Assembly (NCBI GenBank): GCA_963629425.1
Contig: CAVGIU010000019.1
Span: 1-20,279 of the forward strand
Origin: F23-B02 sp963629425
Lineage (GTDB): Bacteria > Bacillota > Clostridia > Oscillospirales > Oscillospiraceae
DNA length: 20,279 nt
Reading direction: 5' to 3'
Every line of letters starts with the position of its first letter. The stretch's first letter is position 1. The position numbers and the translations under genes are program-made. Below, in pieces: positions 8,005-16,608 of this stretch. A model generated the notes under the pieces. That model was not told the DNA's origin. It worked only from the letters and a program-made list of their open reading frames with translations, and did no database searches.

Positions 8005-8934
8005 ATGCTTGTTATATTTGAAAAAATGGCGCTGCTTGTCATCATCCTGGCGCTCGGCTACATATGCGCAAAAATCAAGCTCGTAGGGCCGGAGTTCAAC
8101 AAGGGCCTGAGCAAAATGGTCATGAATGTGTTTCTGGCAGGCATGATACTCTCGTCTGTCATAAATAAAGATCTCGATATGACCAAGGGCGATATGCTAT
8201 TCGGCATAGGCATGCTCGCCGTTATGCAGCTTATCTGCCTTGCCGTCGGCTATATAACACCTGCCGCGATGCGTATAAAGGACGGCGATAAAGGCATTTA
8301 CCGCCTCGTGACGAGCTTTTCAAACCTCGGCTTCATGGGCGTGCCGATCATTGCCGCGGTCTACGGCGAAAATGCCATATTCTTCGCGTCACTCGGCAAT
8401 ATACCATTCAATATATTGCTGTACACGGTCGGCGTGATGTTCCTTCAGCGCGGCAGTGATAGGAAGGAAAAGATAAATATCAAGAGCATGATAAATGTTC
8501 CGATCATCGCGACCGTCGTTGCGACGATAATTTTCATGTTTGAGATCCCAATGCCGCAGATAGTCGAGGATGCTGCTGATATGCTTTCCGATGCCTGCAT
8601 CCCGCTTTCGATGATGTGCATAGGTCTTTCTCTCGGCAATGTTTCGATAAAGGAAGCGTTCATCCATCCGCGCATTTACGGCATGAATTTCATGCGCCTT
8701 CTAATTGCGCCGATAGCGGTGTGGTTTGTACTGCAATTTTTCATAACGGATATCGTCATGCTCGGCTCCATTGTTATTATCGCGGCCTGCCCGCCGGCAG
8801 TTGTGTGCGCGATACTCGGCATGGACTACGGGCGTGACGGAGTGGAAGCTTCGGAAGCGATCTTTGTCGGTACGGTGCTTTCGATGTTCACGATCCCGCT
8901 GCTCATATCACTCCTCGGACTGAATATAGCGTAA
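8005..8934 (+). CDS. AEC family (auxin efflux carrier-like) permease
   Basis: A 309-residue hydrophobic protein with about ten membrane segments arranged as two related halves, as in the Mem_trans/AEC family (the bacterial MleP/MdcF relatives). The conserved SFSNLGFMGVPIIAAVYGE (104-122) is the family signature at the first discontinuous helix. The second half has the matching IIAACPPAVVCAILGMDYG crossover region. AEC permeases of bacteria move organic anions such as malate or malonate, but the substrate cannot be inferred here and no catabolic gene adjoins. The ATG at 8005 has an AGGA ribosome site. It is the last gene of the ahcY-mgtE run. Confidence 0.86.
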   Translation: MLVIFEKMALLVIILALGYICAKIKLVGPEFNKGLSKMVMNVFLAGMILSSVINKDLDMTKGDMLFGIGMLAVMQLICLAVGYITPAAMRIKDGDKGIYRLVTSFSNLGFMGVPIIAAVYGENAIFFASLGNIPFNILLYTVGVMFLQRGSDRKEKINIKSMINVPIIATVVATIIFMFEIPMPQIVEDAADMLSDACIPLSMMCIGLSLGNVSIKEAFIHPRIYGMNFMRLLIAPIAVWFVLQFFITDIVMLGSIVIIAACPPAVVCAILGMDYGRDGVEASEAIFVGTVLSMFTIPLLISLLGLNIA

Positions 8935-8935
8935 A

Positions 8936-8962
8936 AAATTCACCCCACCGTCAGGTGGGGTG
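8936..8962 (-). terminator. Intrinsic terminator, best oriented for the minus-strand gene
   Basis: A 9-bp GC-rich stem (CACCCCACC 8941-8949 with GGTGGGGTG 8954-8962) closes a GTCA loop. On the minus strand it is followed by AATTTTTTAC, a proper U-run, so it serves the gene at 8971-9429. On the plus strand the tail is only TGTTGCATTT, so it may also weakly stop transcription from the AEC gene. Confidence 0.8.
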
Positions 8963-8970
8963 TGTTGCAT

Positions 8971-9429
8971 TTATTCTTCCGTTTCGCTCTCAACGGTCTC
9001 GGGAGCAGGAGGGATCGGTGCGGACGTTGGAGCCTTCAGCTTGCGGTTTATGCCGATAACGTTCTGCACAAGCAGTATCGCCATCATTACGAATTCGTAT
9101 ATCACTCGCAGTACGAGCGGACCGAGCAGCATGATACCCAGTCCGTACAGGAAGGTGCTCTGCGTGAACGTCGTGCCGAAGTAGCCGTAATATTCGAGCT
9201 TACCGAACATGAGCAGGAATCCGACGAATATACACAGGCATGTCAGCAGAACGAAAATGAACTTGGTCAGAGCTTCGATGTAAAAGGTTTTGAAGTTGAA
9301 AAAATCGTGCAGGAACTGCAAAAATTTATTCCCGAACTTGCCGTCATATTTCCTCGGCAATACCCTTACGCAGATAAAAACCGTTGCCGCAACTGCGAGC
9401 ACTATCCCGATGCTTATCAAAGTTTCCAT
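8971..9429 (-). CDS. Small membrane protein, DUF4282-like
   Basis: A 152-residue protein of unknown function. It has an N-terminal membrane helix (5-24), a basic loop, and two further hydrophobic segments (about 54-75 and 92-125). The segment GLGIMLLGPLVLRVIYEFVMM (96-116) resembles the core of DUF4282 proteins, in which the block LGPLxLRxxxE is conserved. The C-terminus is a Pro/Glu-rich tail that is probably cytoplasmic. The ATG follows AAGGAGG. It stands alone, divergent from the ATP synthase operon, with a 246-base AT-rich gap between. No activity can be assigned. Confidence 0.65.
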   Translation of the reverse strand: METLISIGIVLAVAATVFICVRVLPRKYDGKFGNKFLQFLHDFFNFKTFYIEALTKFIFVLLTCLCIFVGFLLMFGKLEYYGYFGTTFTQSTFLYGLGIMLLGPLVLRVIYEFVMMAILLVQNVIGINRKLKAPTSAPIPPAPETVESETEE

Positions 9430-9612
9430 GATATTTCCTCCTTGATGCTGAATTTATGATAACATACAAACAAAAATCCGACAAGTGTTTCAACAAAAAG
9501 GAAGAGTAGAAAGAAAAGAATGATAGCAAATTAACTAAGCAAAACGAACAAGCTTTTTGGATGCAAAAATTGTGCAATTCATCGAAATTGTTAAAAAAAG
9601 CGAAAATTTCCG

Positions 9613-9641
9613 TTGCATTTCGCGTTAATTTGGTGTTAAAT
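9613..9641 (+). promoter_or_regulatory. Candidate promoter of the ATP synthase operon
   Basis: TTGCAT (9613-9618) and TTAAAT (9636-9641) are 17 bases apart, with an extended TG next to the -10 region, 35 bases upstream of the first gene. The region is very AT-rich, so other choices are possible. The rest of the 9430-9675 gap shows only an imperfect repeat CAATT (9575-9579) / AATTG (9586-9590) and no gene. Confidence 0.45.
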
Positions 9642-9675
9642 AATAATATTGTTTTACTCACTGTAAATATGGTGA

Positions 9676-10008
9676 ATGCTTATGAGTTACTGTAATATTC
9701 TGTCTGCACTCGGAGCAGCAGCCTTCGGACTGATAATCGCATACATAAATATGCGCATAACAAAAGCACATATAAATGCCGACACTGTTCTCGGAGTGAT
9801 GGGCGTAAATACGCTCAGAATGATATTGAATGTCGCGGCTCTGAGCATAACCTATTTTGTGAGCAAGGCTTTCTCGCTCCCGATGACTATCATGCTCGTG
9901 GCTGTAGCCCTGGGACTGTCGCTCGGAGGGATAGCGTTTTTAAAACTCATGATAAACAAAACTCAGCCGCAGACCAAAGAAACGGCGGACGGAGGTGAAA
10001 AGAAATGA
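9676..10008 (+). CDS. atpI: AtpI-like ATP synthase subunit I
   Basis: A 110-residue membrane protein in the usual atpI position at the head of an ATP synthase operon. It has three to four hydrophobic segments (about 8-27, 40-64 and 68-95) and a short polar tail. AtpI/UncI proteins help assemble the c ring and may take part in Mg2+ supply; their sequences are poorly conserved, so the call leans on position, size and hydropathy. The start is not certain: ATGs at 9676 and 9682 are both possible and neither has a strong ribosome site, suggesting low expression relative to the structural subunits. Its stop overlaps the atpB start as ATGA. Confidence 0.68.
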   Translation: MLMSYCNILSALGAAAFGLIIAYINMRITKAHINADTVLGVMGVNTLRMILNVAALSITYFVSKAFSLPMTIMLVAVALGLSLGGIAFLKLMINKTQPQTKETADGGEKK

Positions 10009-10700
10009 CGGATATAATAACACAGCTGTTTGCTCCGACCAAAACGGTGTACACCATGTGGGTCATTATGGCGCTGATTGTTCTGTTCTCAGTGTTGGCG
10101 ACACGGAAGCTCAAGGATGTGCCCGGCCCGCTGCAAAATGTCGCAGAATGGGCGGTAAATGGGCTTATAGACCTGTTCGAGGGCGTTCTCGGACGGGAAA
10201 AATGCCGGAAGTATTTCCCTATATTTGCAACGCTGTTCATATTTATAATAGTATGCAACTATTCGGGACTGTTGCCCGGAGCGGGTGAGGCATTCACGGT
10301 GCCGACCTCGGTGCTGGCGGTAACGGCGGCGCTGGCGGTCATAGCCTTCTTCACGGTGCATACGATCGGCTTCAAAACGCAGGGCTTTTTGGGATACCTA
10401 AAATCCTTCGTAACGATCATCCTGCCCATAACTATACTCGAGCAGTTCACTCGTCCCATATCGCTGGCGCTTCGTCTTTACGGCAATATCTACGGCGAGG
10501 AGCAGGTAACTGAAACGCTGTTCGGCATGTTCCCGATACTGTTGCCGCTCGTAATGCAGGTGCTCAGCCTGCTGTTCTGCTTCATTCAGGCAATGGTATT
10601 CACGATGCTGCTCGCAGTGTACGTTGACGAAGCGACCGAGCTTCCCGAGCCCAAGGAGCCGAAGAAGAAAAAAACCAAAAAGGCAAAGAACGCAGCATAA
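10005..10700 (+). CDS. atpB: ATP synthase subunit a
   Basis: The 231-residue stator subunit that forms the two proton half-channels against the c ring. The essential arginine is R157 in PISLALRLYGN (151-161), matching E. coli R210; E165/E166 sit where E. coli has the functionally important E219, and Q195 in FIQAMVFTML matches E. coli Q252. Five to six membrane segments are visible. The C-terminus carries a short Lys-rich tail (KEPKKKKTKKAKNAA), probably cytoplasmic. A GGAGGTG ribosome site lies inside the end of atpI. The sequence is intact and typical in length for a Firmicutes a subunit. Confidence 0.95.
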   Translation: MTDIITQLFAPTKTVYTMWVIMALIVLFSVLATRKLKDVPGPLQNVAEWAVNGLIDLFEGVLGREKCRKYFPIFATLFIFIIVCNYSGLLPGAGEAFTVPTSVLAVTAALAVIAFFTVHTIGFKTQGFLGYLKSFVTIILPITILEQFTRPISLALRLYGNIYGEEQVTETLFGMFPILLPLVMQVLSLLFCFIQAMVFTMLLAVYVDEATELPEPKEPKKKKTKKAKNAA

Positions 10701-10742
10701 AACAGTAAAAAGTAAATTGTTATATACTTAGGAGGAAACAAC

Positions 10743-10979
10743 ATGACCTTAGCACAAGGACTTATAGCTATAGGTGCGGCACTTGCGGTCGGCCTGAGCA
10801 CTATCGGTGTCGGTATCGGTCAGGGTTTGGCCGCGGCAAAAACAATCGAATCTATCGCACGTCAGCCGGAGATGGCAGGCAAGCTGCGCACATTCATGTT
10901 CCTGGCAATGGGCATTATGGAAGCGCTTACGATCTATGGACTTCTTATTTCGTTTATCCTTATCGGCAAGATGGGTTAA
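10743..10979 (+). CDS. atpE: ATP synthase subunit c (proton-type)
   Basis: A 78-residue hairpin of two membrane helices joined by the polar loop R40-Q41-P42. The ion carrier is E60 in MEALTIYGL (59-67), with Q27 in the first helix (GIGQG). Na+-binding rings have Glu-Ser-Thr at this position (ESTGIYSL in Ilyobacter). Here the two following residues are Ala and Leu, as in chloroplast and cyanobacterial rings, which translocate protons. Proton coupling is therefore the inference. Glycine repeats in helix 1 (GVGIGQG) fit ring packing. The ribosome site AGGAGG precedes the ATG by 7 bases. The subunit is normal in size. Confidence 0.96.
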   Translation: MTLAQGLIAIGAALAVGLSTIGVGIGQGLAAAKTIESIARQPEMAGKLRTFMFLAMGIMEALTIYGLLISFILIGKMG

Positions 10980-11016
10980 CAAAGCTTGAAGGATAAAATG
11001 AAGGGAGGAAGCCCAA

Positions 11017-11514
11017 ATGGTCTTGGAGCTTGTGGGATTGCAGATATGTGTCCCTGAATTCATCTGGACTGTTATAAATTTCTTCCTGCTGATGTTCCTG
11101 TTAAAAAAGTTTCTTTACACCCCAATACTCAGCTTCATGGACGAGCGTCAGGCGCGTATAGACGCGGGACTCGAGGAGGGCAAAAAGGCGGAGCAGGCAC
11201 TTGAGGAAAACTCAAGGCAGCTTTCAGCCGAGCTCACCGAAAAGGGTCAGGAGGCGCGCGCTGTCATAAGCGAGGCCCGCAGCGAGGCCGAAAAGGTCAG
11301 AAGCGAGAAACTTGAAAAGGCTCACGCCGAGGCTGAGACGATCTTCAAGCAGGCACGGGAAAATGTAAAGAATAATGAGACCATGGCTCAAAGTGAGATA
11401 GACGGCAGTATGACGGAGCTTGTAGGCATACTGTCAAAGAAGCTCTTGGGCAGCGATGAGGCTTCGCGTGACGAGGAGCTCATCAAAAGCTGCATGAACA
11501 AATCCGAGGGATGA
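11017..11514 (+). CDS. atpF: ATP synthase subunit b
   Basis: A 165-residue peripheral-stalk subunit: a short N-terminus, one membrane helix (about 13-35, FIWTVINFFLLMFLLKKFL), the conserved start of the cytoplasmic helix (PILSFMDERQARIDAGLEE), a long charged coiled coil rich in Glu/Lys/Ala, and a C-terminal helix ending in MTELVGILSKKLLG. Length and layout match ordinary b subunits. Its partner appears to be the b-like N-terminus of the downstream fusion protein, so the stalk would be a b/b' heterodimer rather than the usual b2. The ribosome site GGGAGG lies 8-13 bases upstream of the ATG. Confidence 0.93.
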   Translation: MVLELVGLQICVPEFIWTVINFFLLMFLLKKFLYTPILSFMDERQARIDAGLEEGKKAEQALEENSRQLSAELTEKGQEARAVISEARSEAEKVRSEKLEKAHAEAETIFKQARENVKNNETMAQSEIDGSMTELVGILSKKLLGSDEASRDEELIKSCMNKSEG

Positions 11515-11565
11515 TCTCGCTTCACCAAATAACAGGACTCCGGGAAGGGAGGGAATAGTACACAG

Positions 11566-13797
11566 GTGGACATTATTTACAAGATAATAAACTTCATCAT
11601 ACTGTTCGCCGGCCTATGGTATTTTGCGCGGAACATAATCAAAAATATGTTCGGCGGCAGACGGAAAAAGCTCGGCGATGAGCTGAGTGAGGCTGAGAGC
11701 GCAAGGCAGAAGGCCGAAAGTCTGAATCAGGATATGGAGCGCGCAAAGGCCGAGAATGAGCAGCGCAAGGCGGAGCTTATGCAGGATGCCGAGCGGCAGG
11801 CCGAAATAAGCGGCGAGGCGATAGCTGCCTCCGGCGAGGAGGAAGCGAAAAACCTCATCGCAAACGCCGGAAAAAGCGAAGAGCAGCTCATGGCTCAGAT
11901 GCGCGACAGGGTATCGTCGGACGCAGTTCGCCGCGTGGCAGAGATAACGGCCGAGGTACTGCGCAGCGGCAGCTTTGAGAACTCCAAGCAGGCGCTGAAC
12001 GATAAGTTTATAGAACAAATTAAAGAATTGGTATCGGCAATGCCGAGTGACATTTTGAACATGAACGAACTTAAAAAACTTGACATTTCAATAAAGAGCG
12101 CGCAGCCGCTGAGCGATGACGAAATGAAAAAGCTCACGCAGATCATATGCGAGACCTTTATCTCATGCCATAACGAGGTCGATACGGACGTGATAGGCGG
12201 CGTGCGTATGCAGGTGGGCGATACCGTGTACGACGGCACTCTTGCCCATACGCTCGACAGGCTCAGTCAGGATGTTGAAGACAACACCCGTCAGAGCGAC
12301 AGTCAGATGAGATCTATAGCCGACGGCATCAAGCAGCAGCTTGAAAAGGTAAACGGCGATATAGACGTATACCAGACCGGAGAGGTACTCACTCTCGGCG
12401 ACGGTATCTGCCGCGTATCCGGCCTTGCAGACGTTATGGCGGGCGAGATGCTCGAGTTCCCCGGCGGACTCAAGGGCATGGTACAGGATCTGGACAAGAA
12501 CAATGTCGGCGTTGTCCTGCTCGGACCCTTCGGCCATCTGCAGGAGGGCGACAGCGTCCGCCGCACCGGCCGTATCGTTGAGGTGCCCGTGGGCGATGCC
12601 CTTATCGGCCGCGTGGTCGACGCAATGGGCAGCCCCATCGACGGCAAAGGCCCCATCAAAACAGACTCTTTCCGCCCGGTCGAGAGCCCGGCTCCGAGCG
12701 TGCTTGCAAGGCAGCCCGTTTCCGTGCCCATGCAGACCGGCCTGAAGGCTATCGACGCGCTCGTTCCCATCGGCCGCGGCCAGCGTGAGCTCATCATCGG
12801 TGACCGCCAGACGGGTAAGACCGCAATAGCTCTCGATGCTATCATCAACCAGAAGGGCAAGGACGTTATCTGCATCTACGTCGCTATCGGCCAAAAGGAA
12901 TCGACCGTTGCGAGCGTTGTGGATAAGCTGCGCAGCTTCGGCGCGATGGACTATACCATCGTCGTCTCCGCAACGGCCTCCGAGCCTGCTCCCATGCTGT
13001 ACATTGCTCCCTATGCGGGCGCGGCTATGGGCGAATACTTCATGTACAAGGGCAGAGATGTTCTCGTAATATACGACGACCTGAGCAAACAGGCCACCGC
13101 TTACCGCGAGCTTTCCCTGCTGCTTCAGAGACCGCCCGGACGCGAAGCATACCCCGGCGACGTTTTCTACCTGCACTCGAGACTTCTTGAGCGTGCAGCG
13201 CGCCTCAATGAAGAGTCCGGCGGCGGCAGCATGACCGCACTGCCGATTATAGAGACACAGGCGGGAGATATATCGGCATATATCCCGACAAACGTAATTT
13301 CCATCACCGACGGACAGATCTTCCTCGAAAGCGATCTGTTCCACTCGGGCGTACGTCCGGCGATAAACGTCGGCCTGTCGGTATCCCGTGTCGGCGGCGC
13401 AGCTCAGCTCGGCGCAATGAAGCAGGTCGCAGGCCGTCTGCGTGTCGATCTTGCTCAGTACCGCGAGCTTGCTTCGTTTGCACAGTTCGGCTCGGATCTG
13501 GATAAGTCCACTCGCGATACGTTGCATCGCGGCGCACGCATGACCGAAGTCCTCAAGCAGGGTCAGTACGCTCCCATGAGCGCAGCCGATCAGGTAATCG
13601 CTATCTTCGCGGTCTCCGAGGGCTACGCAGACGATTTGGAGCTTTCGGATATCGCACGCTTCGAGTCTGAGCTCATAGATTATGTAAACCGCAGCTATCC
13701 TGAATTCCAGGATGAAGTGCTCAGCGGCAAGAAGCTGAGTGCGGATCAGCAGGCAAAGCTTAAAGAATGTATTGTAAACTTCAAGAAGACTTTCTGA
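11566..13797 (+). CDS. atpA: Fused ATP synthase b'-delta(C-terminal domain)-alpha protein
   Basis: A single 743-residue frame holds three subunits. Residues 1-155 are b-like: a membrane helix (4-22), a basic flank and a long Glu/Ala/Lys coiled coil ending in VRRVAEITAEVL. Residues 170-234 match only the C-terminal domain of delta (SAQPLSDDEMKKL, then DTDVIGGVRMQVGDTVYDG with the I210-G-G signature). After a short polar linker (235-247), residues 248-743 are a full alpha subunit: N-terminal helix, Walker A GDRQTGKT (412-419), YDDLSKQA, and R608 in SVSRVGG, the alpha arginine at the catalytic interface. The delta N-terminal domain, which binds alpha N-termini in other enzymes, is missing. The start is GTG at 11566 with GGGAGGG 12 bases upstream. 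M248 is where a free alpha would begin, but it has no clear ribosome site. No other atpH or atpA is in the operon. Confidence 0.93.
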   Translation: MDIIYKIINFIILFAGLWYFARNIIKNMFGGRRKKLGDELSEAESARQKAESLNQDMERAKAENEQRKAELMQDAERQAEISGEAIAASGEEEAKNLIANAGKSEEQLMAQMRDRVSSDAVRRVAEITAEVLRSGSFENSKQALNDKFIEQIKELVSAMPSDILNMNELKKLDISIKSAQPLSDDEMKKLTQIICETFISCHNEVDTDVIGGVRMQVGDTVYDGTLAHTLDRLSQDVEDNTRQSDSQMRSIADGIKQQLEKVNGDIDVYQTGEVLTLGDGICRVSGLADVMAGEMLEFPGGLKGMVQDLDKNNVGVVLLGPFGHLQEGDSVRRTGRIVEVPVGDALIGRVVDAMGSPIDGKGPIKTDSFRPVESPAPSVLARQPVSVPMQTGLKAIDALVPIGRGQRELIIGDRQTGKTAIALDAIINQKGKDVICIYVAIGQKESTVASVVDKLRSFGAMDYTIVVSATASEPAPMLYIAPYAGAAMGEYFMYKGRDVLVIYDDLSKQATAYRELSLLLQRPPGREAYPGDVFYLHSRLLERAARLNEESGGGSMTALPIIETQAGDISAYIPTNVISITDGQIFLESDLFHSGVRPAINVGLSVSRVGGAAQLGAMKQVAGRLRVDLAQYRELASFAQFGSDLDKSTRDTLHRGARMTEVLKQGQYAPMSAADQVIAIFAVSEGYADDLELSDIARFESELIDYVNRSYPEFQDEVLSGKKLSADQQAKLKECIVNFKKTF

Positions 13798-13821
13798 GAA
13801 ACGAAGAAGGGAGGGGCATAA

Positions 13822-14691
13822 ATGGCTAATATGCGAGCGATACGCACGCGAATAAAGAGCGTGAAGAGTACCGAGCAGATAACCAAGGCCATGAAGATGG
13901 TCGCAGTGTCAAAGCTTCGCAGGACGCAGAGCGGTATGCAGGCCATGCGCCCCTTCTCGGAAAAGAGCCAGGAGGTCATGGACACCCTGCTGTCATCGAG
14001 CACGGCAAGTCTTGAAAACCGCTTCATCACGCCTCATAAAGAGGTGAAGAAGGTTTGCTATGTCCTGTTCGTAGGCAACCGCGGCCTGTGCGGAGCGTAC
14101 AACAGTGCGATACTGCATTACGCAAACTCCGTAATAAAGCAGTCGGGCAAGGACTACGGCCTTGTCGTCTGCGGCAGATGGGGCAAGGACGTGCTGGCAA
14201 ACAGTAAACTCAAGGTCATAAAGACATTTTCCGAGCTGAGCGACACGCCGAATATAGACGAGGCGCTGGAGGTAGCGGATTATCTCAAGGAGCTTTACAC
14301 AAGCGGTGAGTATGATGAGATACATCTTATCTATCAGCACTACGTAACGGCTCTGCGTCAGGATCCGACGGACGTTCAGTATCTTCCTGCGGTGCCGAAA
14401 AAGAGCGAGAAGAAGGGCTCGGGCAGGATATTTATCTTTGAGCCGGACCCTAACAGCGTTCTTGAGAGTGTCATGCAGCTTTATCTCAATAACAAGATGA
14501 TGAGCGTTTTGCTTGACACAAAGTGCGGCGAGCACTCGGCGCGCATGACGGCAATGACTGCGGCGTCCGACAGCACCAAGAGCCTCATCGCAGAGCTCGA
14601 CCTCAAGCTCAACCGCGCCCGTCAGGCTGCCATTACGACCGAGATCACCGAGATCGTCGGCGGCGCGGCGGCGCTTAAAAAGAAAAAATAA
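13822..14691 (+). CDS. atpG: ATP synthase subunit gamma
   Basis: The 289-residue central rotor shaft. The N-terminal helix has the conserved IRTRIKSVKSTEQITKAMKMVA (7-28), the middle has FVGNRGLCGAYN (83-94), and the C-terminal helix ends with RQAAITTEITEIVGGAAAL. Both coiled-coil arms and the globular Rossmann-like part are complete, so the subunit looks normal. The ribosome site GGGAGGGG precedes the ATG by about 8 bases. It is separated from the fused alpha gene by 24 bases and from atpD by 36 bases. Confidence 0.96.
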   Translation: MANMRAIRTRIKSVKSTEQITKAMKMVAVSKLRRTQSGMQAMRPFSEKSQEVMDTLLSSSTASLENRFITPHKEVKKVCYVLFVGNRGLCGAYNSAILHYANSVIKQSGKDYGLVVCGRWGKDVLANSKLKVIKTFSELSDTPNIDEALEVADYLKELYTSGEYDEIHLIYQHYVTALRQDPTDVQYLPAVPKKSEKKGSGRIFIFEPDPNSVLESVMQLYLNNKMMSVLLDTKCGEHSARMTAMTAASDSTKSLIAELDLKLNRARQAAITTEITEIVGGAAALKKKK

Positions 14692-14727
14692 TAATTGCTT
14701 AAACCCTCAATTTCAGGAGGTAAATTA

Positions 14728-16116
<1,389 letters not shown>

Positions 16117-16122
16117 AGAGCC

Positions 16123-16533
16123 ATGGCAGATAAGATCCATTTTCAGATCGCAACGGCTGACGGCGTAGTGTCCGACTCAATGGCAAGCTATGCGCTCATT
16201 CCGCTCACAGACGGCGATGTCGGCGTATTGGCCGATCACGCACCGATGATAGGCGCACTCAAGGAGGGCGTTGTTAAATATGTTTCTGAAGGTGCGGACA
16301 ACTTTGCCGCGATAAGCGGCGGGGTGCTGAGCATTGCGGATAACGAAGTCATTCTGCTCGCCCGCACGGCGGAAAAGGCTGAGAGCATTGACCTTGCGCG
16401 TGCTCAGGCGTCCGAGCGCAGAGCGCGTCAGCGCATAGAGAGCCATGCCGCCGACACGGATATGAAGCGCGCAGAACTCTCCCTTCAGCGCGCCCTCGCC
16501 CGCGAAAAGGCGTATACTTTGCTTCATAAGTAA
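16123..16533 (+). CDS. atpC: ATP synthase subunit epsilon
   Basis: A 136-residue protein with the N-terminal beta-sandwich (VLADHAPMIGALKEGVVKY, then FAAISGGVLSIADNEVILLA) that binds gamma and the c ring, and a C-terminal pair of helices rich in Ala, Arg and Glu. In other bacteria these C-terminal helices can extend and inhibit ATP hydrolysis; whether they do so here is not visible. The start lies 6 bases after the atpD stop with only a weak ribosome site, implying translational coupling to atpD. It is the last gene of the operon. Confidence 0.95.
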   Translation: MADKIHFQIATADGVVSDSMASYALIPLTDGDVGVLADHAPMIGALKEGVVKYVSEGADNFAAISGGVLSIADNEVILLARTAEKAESIDLARAQASERRARQRIESHAADTDMKRAELSLQRALAREKAYTLLHK

Positions 16534-16537
16534 AATT

Positions 16538-16565
16538 AAAGCCACACCTCTCGGTGTGGCTTTTT
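16538..16565 (+). terminator. Intrinsic terminator of the ATP synthase operon
   Basis: An 8-bp GC-rich stem (GCCACACC 16541-16548 with GGTGTGGC 16553-16560), extended by AAA/TTT, closes a TCTC loop and is followed by TTTTT. It starts 5 bases after the atpC stop codon. Confidence 0.93.
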
Positions 16566-16573
16566 GATATGGA

Positions 16574-16603
16574 AAAAGCACGTTTTAAGTGAAACGTGCT
16601 TTT
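16574..16603 (-). terminator. Intrinsic terminator of the ABC transporter gene
   Basis: A 12-bp stem (AAAAGCACGTTT 16574-16585 with AAACGTGCTTTT 16592-16603) closes a six-base loop. On the minus strand it lies just past the stop of the 983-residue ABC protein and ends in TTTTT. It also has T-rich sequence on the plus strand, so it can back up the neighbouring operon terminator. Confidence 0.85.
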
Positions 16604-16608
16604 ATCTT

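Noticed and set aside
9344..9661. Minus-strand frame of 105 residues upstream of the DUF4282-like gene
   Set aside because: It overlaps the start of that gene in another frame, has low-complexity Phe/Leu/Ser content from AT-rich DNA and no ribosome site; it covers the ATP synthase promoter region.
12163..13527. Long 454-residue minus-strand frame opposite the alpha subunit
   Set aside because: It mirrors a strongly conserved alpha coding region; codon bias of the sense gene leaves the antisense frame open. No start signal or known domain.
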